From CAZGNZ01 sp964527215 (GTDB lineage Bacteria; Fidelibacterota; Marinisomatia; SCGC-AAA003-L08; JACNLC01), in the NCBI GenBank assembly GCA_964527215.1, contig CAZGNZ010000019.1, positions 1 through 64,000 on the forward strand: a DNA stretch of 64,000 nucleotides. The letters run 5' to 3'. The position numbers were made by a program, and so were the translations under genes. The notes under the pieces were generated by a model. That model saw only the letters and a program-made list of their open reading frames with translations. It did not search any database and was not told where the DNA came from. Of the stretch, positions 43,887 to 52,344 are shown piece by piece (the first letter of the stretch is position 1; every line of letters starts with the position of its first letter).

Positions 43887-45635
43887 TTGAAAGCAATCAG
43901 AATTTTCAGTCTGATATTGATCACTGCGCTGTTTCCTTTATCTGCACAAGATTTTGATGAAGGGTCTTATGGAACCGGTTATTATGATACGGCAGGGCCG
44001 TTTTCTGTCCCGGATCTGAATGCACCTCTGTTGGGTGACATCAACGGTGATGAGATAGTCAATGTGCAGGATATCATCATTGTGGTTGGAGCCATCATCG
44101 GTACAACAGAGCTGACACCGGAAGAATTTGCGGAGGCAGATCAGAATTTTGATCAGCAGTTGGATGTGCTGGATGTGGTATTTCTGGTGAGCCAGATTTT
44201 GGATCCGCAGGAAGTTGGCTGGGATTTTCAGTCCAATTGGAACGGAGAAGATTGTTATATATTCATTCAGTACGATGCATCCGTCACCAATTCAAGCGCA
44301 TTGTGGAGTTCGGACACAAAGGAAGCTCTGCTGGAAAATTCACCGGACAATGTCCATTATTTTTTCATCTCAAACCGCTTGCAGTCTTCTTCTGATATTT
44401 CCGCAATGCAATCAAACTTTGATGAAATACTGGCAGATGCTGATCCGGATTTCCAGATTCACTGGAACAGTCACCTGCATTTTGTTTCTGAGCGGACAAG
44501 CCAGCTGGACAACTGGCTGCCGGAAGCTCTCAGTGGAAAATACGCATTGGGTATTGACCGTTTTCAGCGTATCCGCCAAATCGGGTATCTGGGCAATCCC
44601 AATGGATTTACCGGGACACACATGAGCTATCTCGCCCATGAAGCCATCTATTATAACTACGAGTGGAATACTTTTTCGGATTTGAACTCGGATATGCTGG
44701 AAATCACAGTGTTTGACAGCGTACCCTACGGCGGCGGCTGGTCTCCCACCCTTGTTGACACGGTTGTTTTTCCCGATTCAGAGGTTCTGGAAACAATTGG
44801 TCGAATGGAAATCGAAGCCTTTCTGCCGTGTCCTGATTACGACGACGGAAACTGCGATGACTGGGACAGGATTGCCAGACTGAGAGTGTGTGAACTGGAC
44901 GGAACCGACTGCGTCGAAATCGCCCGCTGGATCACTCCGTTTGACCGGCAGCCGCATTGGCTGACGGATATAACGCCCTTTGTCTCTGCTCTTCACCCCG
45001 GCGGTCCCAGACAGGTTCGCTTTACGATTTCCGGCTGGCCCAACAACATGGTGACTGTCAAGCTTCGGCTGTATAGCGAAATCCAGACTTATGGAACACC
45101 CAGAGAGGTAATCCCGCTATGGACCGGTGCTCAGTTCAATGAAGACTATAACGAAAATTTCGATCCGCAGATTTTTGCGGTTCCGGAGAATGCGGCACGG
45201 GTTGAACTGGTTGCATTTATCACCGGACATGGGATGGGATGTGACACCGGCAACTGTGCGGAATTCTGCAACTCAGGACATTTTTATGAAGTCAACGGCG
45301 GAAACAATGATGGATACTTTGAACAAACCCATCCAACCGCGGGCGATACTGACTACTGCATGGAACCGGAAAGAATTGCCCAGGGTACCATTCCCAATCA
45401 ATGGGGCACCTGGGGATACGGCCGTGCGGGGTGGTGCCCCGGACTGGATGTTCCGCCCTTTATCCATGATATCACCCCCTACATTTTTACCGGCGATGAA
45501 AATGTCATCACCTATGAGGGGTGCTATATTCAGTATGAATCCCAGGGCTGTACCGATTGGCCGGCTCCCGTTGACTGCGGCGGCGGATACCAGGCGGAAA
45601 TTATCTATTCATCCTATATCGTTATTTGGTACTGA
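43887..45635 (+). CDS. Secreted PNGase F-like glycoamidase with dockerin repeats
   Basis: A 582-residue exported protein. Signal peptide 1-20. Two dockerin-like Ca-binding repeats follow at about 49-72 (GDINGDEIVNVQDIIIVVGA) and 82-105 (ADQNFDQQLDVLDVVFLVSQ). An unassigned domain covers about 115-230. The rest matches both domains of peptide-N-glycosidase F: CDDWDRIARLRVCE holds the equivalent of catalytic Asp60, then FITGHGMGCDTGNCAEFCNS with downstream VNG and cysteine pairs. PNGase F removes N-linked glycans from asparagine. Many cysteines suggest disulfides outside the cell. The start is TTG, with AGGAG 8 bases upstream. The combination with N-terminal dockerin repeats is unusual. The domain call is strong; activity is inferred. 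Confidence 0.87.
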   Translation: MKAIRIFSLILITALFPLSAQDFDEGSYGTGYYDTAGPFSVPDLNAPLLGDINGDEIVNVQDIIIVVGAIIGTTELTPEEFAEADQNFDQQLDVLDVVFLVSQILDPQEVGWDFQSNWNGEDCYIFIQYDASVTNSSALWSSDTKEALLENSPDNVHYFFISNRLQSSSDISAMQSNFDEILADADPDFQIHWNSHLHFVSERTSQLDNWLPEALSGKYALGIDRFQRIRQIGYLGNPNGFTGTHMSYLAHEAIYYNYEWNTFSDLNSDMLEITVFDSVPYGGGWSPTLVDTVVFPDSEVLETIGRMEIEAFLPCPDYDDGNCDDWDRIARLRVCELDGTDCVEIARWITPFDRQPHWLTDITPFVSALHPGGPRQVRFTISGWPNNMVTVKLRLYSEIQTYGTPREVIPLWTGAQFNEDYNENFDPQIFAVPENAARVELVAFITGHGMGCDTGNCAEFCNSGHFYEVNGGNNDGYFEQTHPTAGDTDYCMEPERIAQGTIPNQWGTWGYGRAGWCPGLDVPPFIHDITPYIFTGDENVITYEGCYIQYESQGCTDWPAPVDCGGGYQAEIIYSSYIVIWY

Positions 45636-46158
45636 TTTCTGATCGGCGGGAATATCCATGCCGATTTTTCAAACCCGGATAATAACCCGGGACTGGACGT
45701 CGGCCGGCCGGAAAAAATTCTCTCGATCCAGAATATGCAGAAACCGGCACAGTCACAAGGAGCCGTAAACGGGATTTACAAATTTTCTTATTTTAACTTC
45801 TGAACCCACCCCTTCCGCAAGAAGCGGGAATACCCCCCTTTGCCCATGTCCGCCCTGTGTGCAGATTAGGCGCTTTTGGCATTCGGTCAGGCAGCGGACG
45901 GATTAAACATCATCCGATATTTCGTTGTTTTTTATGTGCCCTTATTCCGAAGCTGTCATTCCGGATTGCTCATCTCCAATTTGCTCCCTGAAATTTTCAT
46001 TCGGACTAGAAATATTCGGGTTAGATCAGAATTTGGTTTATGAATATTTATCCGACTCATTTATGGCAGGAGGCTCCGTAAATTTACATGCTTGAATTGT
46101 GATTGAATTCACACTACAAAGAAATTAATCGGACGTTTGTCTGAAACCATTGGAAGTA
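45636..46158. other. Intergenic region
   Basis: No gene seen. It contains GC-rich small palindromes (CGGCCGGCCGG near 45700; TTCCGC-AAGAA-GCGGGAA near 45813) and, at 45886-45910, GTCAGGCAGCGGACGGATTA, similar to part of the dispersed element, perhaps a decayed copy. The right half should hold the promoter of the acyl-CoA gene group. Confidence 0.45.
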
Positions 46159-48045
46159 ATGGACACTGAGAGCCTTATGGAGCAATTCCGGAATCAATAT
46201 CCGGAAAAGTTCCAGCCCCTGAAAGCAATTTTTTCCAAAATTCATAAAGGCAGTCGGATTTTTATCAGCACTGCCTGCGGTGAACCCCAGTTTCTGGTCA
46301 GGGAACTGGTCAAGTTTGTTGAATCCGATCCCAAGGCACTGCTGGACTCTGAAGTCATGCATGTTTGGACACTGGGAGTTGCGCCATACACAGACGAGAA
46401 ATTCAAACATAATTTCCGGCATAATTCCTTTTTCATCGGCAACAACACCCGCGGGGCCGTAAACGAAGGCCTGGCCGACTATACCCCCATATTTCTTTCA
46501 AAAATTCCCCGACTTTTTCAAAATGGATTTGTGCAGGTGGATGTTGCTTTGATCCAGGCATCGCTTCCCGACATTCACGGCTACATGAGCCTGGGAGTCA
46601 GCGTGGACATCGTTAAGGCGGCGGTTGAGGTTTCCAAAATGGTGATATTCCAGGTGAACCGGCATATGCCCCGGGTACATGGAGACGGATTTATCCATAT
46701 ATCCAAGGTTGACCACATCGTGCATCACGACGAACCGCTGCTGGAGTTCCAGGATGAGCTGGATAACTCAGTGGCCAATCGAATCGGACAGTTTGTTTCC
46801 AGACTGGTAGAAAACGGTGACACCATTCAGGTTGGCTACGGCAGCATTCCAAATGCCATTCTGTCCTGTCTTTCCGGGAAAAAGGATTTGGGTGTCCATA
46901 CCGAGCTGCTCAGTGACGGGCTTGTCGATCTGATGAAATCGGGGGTGATTAACAATTCCAAGAAAAGCATTAATACCGGAAAATCCATCGCAACGTTCTG
47001 TATGGGATATAAGCAGACGTACGAGTATCTGGATGACAATCCTTCCATTGAATTCCGAAGTGTGGATATTACAAATGATCCACTTGTCATTGCCCTTCAT
47101 CACCGAATGACAGCAATCAACAGTGCCCTGGAGATTGATCTGACCGGGCAGGCAACAGCTGAATCACTGGGTCATATTTTTTACAGCGGCATTGGCGGCC
47201 AGGCAGATTTCATGAGAGGAGCCGTGTTGGCGGAGCAGGGCAAAACCATTCTGACGCTGCCTTCGACCGCAGAAAACGGCCGGGTGTCCCGAATCGTACC
47301 GTTTCTGAGTGAAGGTGCCGGGGTTACCCTGAATCGTGGTGATATCTATTATGTGGTTACTGAGTACGGAATCGCCTATCTGCATGGAAAAAATATTCGT
47401 GAACGGGCTATGGAGCTGATTTCAATTGCTCACCCAAAATTCCGGCCGACGCTTATTCGCGAAGCCAAAAAAAGAAACCTGATTTATCACGATCAGGCAT
47501 TCATTGCCGGTAAGGGCGGGGAATATCCTGAGCAGCTGGAGTCCTACCGCAAGGATCGGAATGGTGAGGAAATTTTCCTCCGCCCCGTTAAAATCAGCGA
47601 TGAACCGCTGCTGAAAGATTTATTTTATTCTCTGTCTGACCAAAGCATGTATCGAAGGTTTATCTCAACGCGCAAAGATATGCCTCATGAACTGCTCCAG
47701 GACTACGTGGTTATCGATTATACCAAGGAAATGATCATTCTGGTCATTCAGCCGTCTGAAGACAAGGAAGAAGTTCTGGGCATGGGACAGTACCGGATTA
47801 TTGAGAATACACACACTGCAGATGTTGCGTTTGTGATCCGGGATGAATACCAGAACCGCGGTATCGGCCGGGAACTGCTCAGTTATCTGACACTGCTGGC
47901 AAAGAAACAGGGTTTACTGGGATTCAGTGCTGAAGTTCTCATCGATAATTATCCCATGCAGCACTTGTTTGAAAGCATGGGATTTGATATCGAAAAACGA
48001 AATGCGGAAGGTATTTATGAAATGAAAATGACGTTTAGGGAGTAG
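46159..48045 (+). CDS. Acetyl-CoA hydrolase/transferase fused to GNAT acetyltransferase
   Basis: A 628-residue two-part enzyme. Residues 1-460 are a CoA-transferase of the acetyl-CoA hydrolase/4-hydroxybutyrate CoA-transferase family: GYGSIPNAIL, GVHTELLSDGLVDLM (catalytic glutamate in HTE), GIGGQADFMRGA and VVTEYGIAYLHGKNIRERA. The last 160 residues are a GNAT domain with the acetyl-CoA pyrophosphate loop EYQNRGIGRELLSYL and a C-terminal LFESMGFD. The first half would move CoA between acids; the second may acetylate a protein lysine, as Pat-type GNATs do to acyl-CoA synthetases. The ATG used has GGAA just upstream; a TTG three codons earlier is possible. The ADP-forming synthetase begins 3 bases later. 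Confidence 0.88.
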   Translation: MDTESLMEQFRNQYPEKFQPLKAIFSKIHKGSRIFISTACGEPQFLVRELVKFVESDPKALLDSEVMHVWTLGVAPYTDEKFKHNFRHNSFFIGNNTRGAVNEGLADYTPIFLSKIPRLFQNGFVQVDVALIQASLPDIHGYMSLGVSVDIVKAAVEVSKMVIFQVNRHMPRVHGDGFIHISKVDHIVHHDEPLLEFQDELDNSVANRIGQFVSRLVENGDTIQVGYGSIPNAILSCLSGKKDLGVHTELLSDGLVDLMKSGVINNSKKSINTGKSIATFCMGYKQTYEYLDDNPSIEFRSVDITNDPLVIALHHRMTAINSALEIDLTGQATAESLGHIFYSGIGGQADFMRGAVLAEQGKTILTLPSTAENGRVSRIVPFLSEGAGVTLNRGDIYYVVTEYGIAYLHGKNIRERAMELISIAHPKFRPTLIREAKKRNLIYHDQAFIAGKGGEYPEQLESYRKDRNGEEIFLRPVKISDEPLLKDLFYSLSDQSMYRRFISTRKDMPHELLQDYVVIDYTKEMIILVIQPSEDKEEVLGMGQYRIIENTHTADVAFVIRDEYQNRGIGRELLSYLTLLAKKQGLLGFSAEVLIDNYPMQHLFESMGFDIEKRNAEGIYEMKMTFRE

Positions 48046-48048
48046 TGC

Positions 48049-50175
48049 ATGGAAAAATTTGCACCAGATATCAAGTATTTATTCGAACCGCGCGCGATTG
48101 CAGTGATTGGAGCCTCCGGGAAAGTCGGCAAAATCGGTCACCGTATCATGCACAATATCATCGAAGGAGGGTATCAGGGTCAGGTGATCCCTGTGAATCC
48201 CAAGGGCGGTGAAATTATGGGCTGCAGTGTTGTTAAAAATGTGGCCGATGTAAAAACAGAAATTGATGTGGCGGTGATCGTGATCCCGGCACCCTTTGTT
48301 TTTGATGCTGTCAGATCCTGTGCTGAAGCCAAGGTGAAATTTCTGTCCATAATTACTTCCGGTTTCTCGGAAGTTGGAAATCTGGATGAAGAACGACAAA
48401 TCCAAAAATTTGCCAGGAAGCACGGTATGCGCATCCTGGGTCCGAATATCTTCGGTCATTTTTCAGCGAAGGTATCCCTGAATGCCACTTTCGGTCCGAC
48501 CGAAATTCCAAAAGGGCATGTATCCATCATCACACAAAGCGGTGCGCTGGGTATTGCCATGATTGGAAAAACCGGTGTCCAGAATATTGGATTGTCTTCC
48601 ATCATTTCTGTGGGCAACAAATCTGATCTGGATGAGGCTGATCTCCTGGAATACCTTATTGATCAACAGGAAACGCAGGCCATTCTGATGTATATCGAAG
48701 GGATTCAGAACGGGGCCCGTTTTGTACAGGCACTGAAAAAAGCGACCCTTGTGAAACCCGTGGTCGTCATCAAGTCCGGACGTTCGAAAAAGGGAGCAAT
48801 TGCGGCTGCATCCCATACCGGGTCCCTGGCGGGTGCGGATGATGTTTTCGACGCAATCATGCATCAGTGCGGGGTCCTCCGCTCCGAGAGTATTCAGGAA
48901 GCTCTGGACTGGTGCAAGTTTCTGTCGGAATCCCCCATCCCGAAAGGCGAGAACACCGTTATTATTACCAACGGCGGCGGTGTGGGCGTGCTTGCAACAG
49001 ATGCATGTGAAAAATACGGAGTAGAACTTTACGAAGACAAATCTCACATGAAAGAGGTTTTCGATCCGGTAACCCCGGATTTTGGTTCTACCAAGAATCC
49101 GGTGGATATCACCGGCGGAGCCACTGCCGATGAATACATTTCCGCTTTAACGGCTGCCATGGATGATGATCAGATACACTCCGTCATCGGTCTGTACTGT
49201 GAAACAGCTGCAATGACCAAAGAAGCATTGACAGAAATGATACAGGGCACCTATGAGCAGTATCAGCAGGCTGACAAACCGGTGATATTCTCCGTGTTTG
49301 GCGGTGAAATGACCGAAAACAGCATTGCTGACCTGAATAAAAACCGCATTCCGGTGTACCGGGATGTCTATGAATCAGTATCCCCTCTCGGTGCACTGTA
49401 TCGCCAGCGGCGGCATCGGATGCGTGAAATCGAATATCCGCCGACTCCTGAAATTGACTTCAACTCCATTCAATCCATTGTGGATGGTGCCCGGGCCGAC
49501 AGCCGCAGTTTTCTGCTGGCTCATGAAGGTCAGATGCTCCTGAACGCCGTCGGACTGCCTGGACCGCAAAGCCATATTGCAAAATCTATCGATGAAGCTG
49601 TGGATTATGCTGAACAGATCGGATATCCCGTTGTGATGAAAGTGGTATCCAGAGATATACTGCATAAAAGCGATGCCGGCGGAGTGCTGCTGAATCTGGA
49701 TGACCGCAACGAAGTTGTGGATGCATATCAAACCATTATTCAGAGCTGCCGCAATTATAAATCAGATGCCCGTATTGACGGTATTGAGGTGGTAGAACAG
49801 ATCAAGCCGGGAACAGAGGTCATTATCGGCGGCCGTCAGGATAAGAATTTCGGACCGGTGATAATGTTCGGACTGGGCGGTATTTACGTGGAAGTCATGA
49901 AGGATGTGGCTTTCCGCGCGCTCCCGCTCAGTAAACTGGAAGCCCGTCTGATGGTTGAAGAAATTAAATCGTACCCGCTGCTGCTTGGAGTGCGGGGTGA
50001 GGCCCGAAAAGATATTGAATCCATCTTTGAAGCCATCTTCAAAGTCGGGGCCATTATCCAGAATTGTCAGGATATTTCAGATATTGAAATCAATCCCATG
50101 ATTGTTTACGACCGGGGCAAAGGCATAAAAGCCGTGGATGTTCGTGTATTGTTATCGGATACGGAAAGGAATTAG
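48049..50175 (+). CDS. acdAB: Acetate-CoA ligase (ADP-forming), alpha-beta fusion
   Basis: A 708-residue enzyme converting acetyl- or another acyl-CoA plus ADP and phosphate to acid, CoA and ATP. Domain order: CoA-binding Rossmann (1-130, AIAVIGASGKVGKIGH), succinyl-CoA-ligase-like domains with the phosphohistidine in SHTGSLAGADDVF (about 250), then a C-terminal ATP-grasp (about 480-708; GYPVVMKVVSRDILHKSDAG, GLGGIYVEVMKDVAFRALPL). Both subunits are in one chain, as in many bacteria and protists. AGGGAG lies 6 bases before the ATG. It is in one operon with the CoA-transferase/GNAT gene, and the next gene follows after 2 bases. It would be the ATP-yielding step of amino-acid fermentation; acyl specificity is not deducible. 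Confidence 0.92.
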   Translation: MEKFAPDIKYLFEPRAIAVIGASGKVGKIGHRIMHNIIEGGYQGQVIPVNPKGGEIMGCSVVKNVADVKTEIDVAVIVIPAPFVFDAVRSCAEAKVKFLSIITSGFSEVGNLDEERQIQKFARKHGMRILGPNIFGHFSAKVSLNATFGPTEIPKGHVSIITQSGALGIAMIGKTGVQNIGLSSIISVGNKSDLDEADLLEYLIDQQETQAILMYIEGIQNGARFVQALKKATLVKPVVVIKSGRSKKGAIAAASHTGSLAGADDVFDAIMHQCGVLRSESIQEALDWCKFLSESPIPKGENTVIITNGGGVGVLATDACEKYGVELYEDKSHMKEVFDPVTPDFGSTKNPVDITGGATADEYISALTAAMDDDQIHSVIGLYCETAAMTKEALTEMIQGTYEQYQQADKPVIFSVFGGEMTENSIADLNKNRIPVYRDVYESVSPLGALYRQRRHRMREIEYPPTPEIDFNSIQSIVDGARADSRSFLLAHEGQMLLNAVGLPGPQSHIAKSIDEAVDYAEQIGYPVVMKVVSRDILHKSDAGGVLLNLDDRNEVVDAYQTIIQSCRNYKSDARIDGIEVVEQIKPGTEVIIGGRQDKNFGPVIMFGLGGIYVEVMKDVAFRALPLSKLEARLMVEEIKSYPLLLGVRGEARKDIESIFEAIFKVGAIIQNCQDISDIEINPMIVYDRGKGIKAVDVRVLLSDTERN

Positions 50176-50177
50176 GA

Positions 50178-51212
50178 ATGAAAAAAATTGTCATGGCATC
50201 TATTCGTAAAGATGCCGGAAAAACCGCCATGGCATTGGGGATTGCCAGTGCCCTGAACTGCAAAATAGGATATATGAAGCCGCTGGGCGATCGCCTGCTG
50301 TATCGAAAAAAACGTCTGTGGGATTTTGATTCCGCCATTTTTACCAATTTGTTCAAAATAGATGAATTGCCGGAAGACATGAGTATCGGGTTTGATCATT
50401 CCAAACTGCGGTACATGTATGATGAGGATAGCTGCTGTCAGCGTTTGACTGAAATGGTGGCCCAAAACTCCAAAGGAAAAGATGTTCTGCTGATTGAAGG
50501 CAGTCAGGATCTGTCCAGAGGGGTCTCTGTGCATCTGGATCCGCTGACCATTTGTCGGTCGACAGGTGCTGAGCTGATCATTGTTGTCAGCGGTAATTCC
50601 GACGAAATCATTGATGATCTCACCTATCTGAAGCATTCCGTCAACCTGACCGATATCAACGTTGCGGGAATCGTGGTGAATAAAATCAAGGACGTGGAAG
50701 ATTTCACGAATGTGCACTCGGCCACGCTGGAAGACCTGGGATTCAGGATTCTGGGACTGGTTCCGTATGTCAAGGACTTGACATATCCAACAATGAAGTT
50801 CATTTCAGATATTCTGTTTGCCAAAGTTCTCACCGGTGATCAGAAGCTGGGTGAAACCGTTCATGAAATTTTTGTGGGCGCGATGTCTGCGGATGCCGTT
50901 CTGAGAATGGAACGGTTTAAAAAATCCAAAAAACTGATTATTACCAGCGGGGACCGGACAGACATGATCCTGGCAGCCATAAACACCGACTGTATCGGTA
51001 TTGTACTGACCAACAATCTACTGCCGCCTCCCAATGTACTGGCACGTGCCGGTGAGAAAAACATCCCGGTTTTACTCAGTCAGGGCGATACGTATAAAAC
51101 TGCCAAAAAAATCGATCAGATGGTTCCTCTGCTGAGCCATACCGATGATGGGAAAATTGAAGTCATTCGGAACCTGGTTGCTGAAAATATTGATACAGAC
51201 AACCTGATCTGA
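50178..51212 (+). CDS. AAA_26/DRTGG-domain protein (Pta N-terminus-like)
   Basis: A 344-residue protein with an N-terminal dethiobiotin-synthetase-like P-loop domain (SIRKDAGKTAMALGIASAL; LLIEGSQDLSRG; AGIVVNKIKD; LGLVPYVKDLTYPT). A C-terminal DRTGG domain follows (IITSGDRTDMILAAI; IPVLLSQGDTYKTAKKIDQM). The same pair forms the regulatory N-terminal half of large phosphotransacetylases, but the catalytic Pta domain is absent here. Its position as last gene of the acyl-CoA operon suggests a sensor or allosteric partner of the ADP-forming synthetase. AAGGAATTAGGA precedes the ATG. Followed by a strong terminator. Confidence 0.85.
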   Translation: MKKIVMASIRKDAGKTAMALGIASALNCKIGYMKPLGDRLLYRKKRLWDFDSAIFTNLFKIDELPEDMSIGFDHSKLRYMYDEDSCCQRLTEMVAQNSKGKDVLLIEGSQDLSRGVSVHLDPLTICRSTGAELIIVVSGNSDEIIDDLTYLKHSVNLTDINVAGIVVNKIKDVEDFTNVHSATLEDLGFRILGLVPYVKDLTYPTMKFISDILFAKVLTGDQKLGETVHEIFVGAMSADAVLRMERFKKSKKLIITSGDRTDMILAAINTDCIGIVLTNNLLPPPNVLARAGEKNIPVLLSQGDTYKTAKKIDQMVPLLSHTDDGKIEVIRNLVAENIDTDNLI

Positions 51213-51239
51213 AATATTCAGTCAGGGACTTTTTTACTG

Positions 51240-51271
51240 AAAACGGATGGCAGCAGCCATCCGTTTTTTTT
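51240..51271 (+). terminator. Rho-independent terminator
   Basis: AAAACGGATGGC-AGCA-GCCATCCGTTTTTTTT, 28 bases after the DRTGG gene stop; ends the acyl-CoA operon and separates it from the convergent dehydrogenase. Confidence 0.93.
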
Positions 51272-51330
51272 GTTGGAATCAACCAAAATCTTACTTAAAA
51301 ATCTTCTGCTTCAAAGCGGTTCAGGACCGT

Positions 51331-52344
51331 TCAGTATCCCAGTGTCAAATCCACTTTGTTTGTTTCAGTTTTTCCCTTAATCAGTTTGTTCACCAAACGG
51401 CCCAGATGCTGATACCGTCTGATTTCAATATCCTCGGTATCAAACGCACCGCCGCGGTGGGGGCTCATGACCACATTATCCAGTTCATGGAATGGATATT
51501 TCGACGGCAGGGTACTGGTTCGCCGGGACTCACTATCCGGATACCTGTACCAGACATCCAGAGCGGCGGCGCCAATGGATTGGGTCTGCAGAGCCTGGAA
51601 CAGTGCCTCCTCCCTGATAATTTCAGCCCGACCGATATTTACCAGCACAGCGTCGCGTTGCATGGCTGACAATTCCTTTGAGCCTATCAAGCCTCTGGTC
51701 TCATCTGTAAGGGGCAGGCAATTAAAAACAATACTGCAGCGGGAAAGCAGGTCATTCAGCTTTGAAATGGGAAAGCATTGAAAATCACTGCCCTTCGACA
51801 TTGTGATATTCCGTTTCCTGATCCCCATCACCCTGATGTGGAATCCCAGGCACATTTCCGCTATCCGGCGGCCGATCGAACCAAATCCAATGATCAGTGC
51901 AGTTCGATTTTCAAGAAGCAGTCGTCCGGGACCGCCATACCGCAGACTCCAATTTCCCTTCCTCAATTCCCGGTCAACCGGTATAACATGCTTGAATGCT
52001 GCCAGCATCAGCGAAAACGCCAGTTCTGCTGCTGCACCGGCGTTGTGATGAATATTATGGACGGTAATTCCGGGAATGGACAGAACATCGTTTCGCGTGA
52101 CTGGCGGCAAACCGGCCCATGGGATAATCAGATGTTTCAGTGATGAACTGCTTCGCAGGAGTTCACGTTCGGGCCTGCCGGCAATCAGTATCTGAAAATC
52201 CGAATCGACTGACGCTTGCCTGCCCCACGAGATTCGGACACCTGATTCGATTTCCTCTCTGAACAAGTTCAGATATTTCTGAATCGGCTCCGACTGAAAA
52301 TGAACACCAATATCCGTACTGGACTTCACTGGGTTCCCGGTCAA
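51331..52344 (-). CDS. D-2-hydroxyacid dehydrogenase family protein
   Basis: A 337-residue NAD(P)-dependent oxidoreductase of the D-isomer 2-hydroxyacid family. Nucleotide site ALIIGFGSIGRRIAEM (about residue 147); catalytic arginine in VNIGRAEI and histidine in SPHRGG. The segment that normally supplies the catalytic glutamate reads ALDVWYRYP, so that residue appears changed; activity or substrate may differ. Translation starts at a TTG whose TTGA overlaps the stop of the RND pump gene, so it is coupled to the pump. An in-frame GTG five codons later with GGGAA before it is an alternative start. Last gene of the efflux operon. Confidence 0.82.
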   Translation of the reverse strand: MTGNPVKSSTDIGVHFQSEPIQKYLNLFREEIESGVRISWGRQASVDSDFQILIAGRPERELLRSSSSLKHLIIPWAGLPPVTRNDVLSIPGITVHNIHHNAGAAAELAFSLMLAAFKHVIPVDRELRKGNWSLRYGGPGRLLLENRTALIIGFGSIGRRIAEMCLGFHIRVMGIRKRNITMSKGSDFQCFPISKLNDLLSRCSIVFNCLPLTDETRGLIGSKELSAMQRDAVLVNIGRAEIIREEALFQALQTQSIGAAALDVWYRYPDSESRRTSTLPSKYPFHELDNVVMSPHRGGAFDTEDIEIRRYQHLGRLVNKLIKGKTETNKVDLTLGY

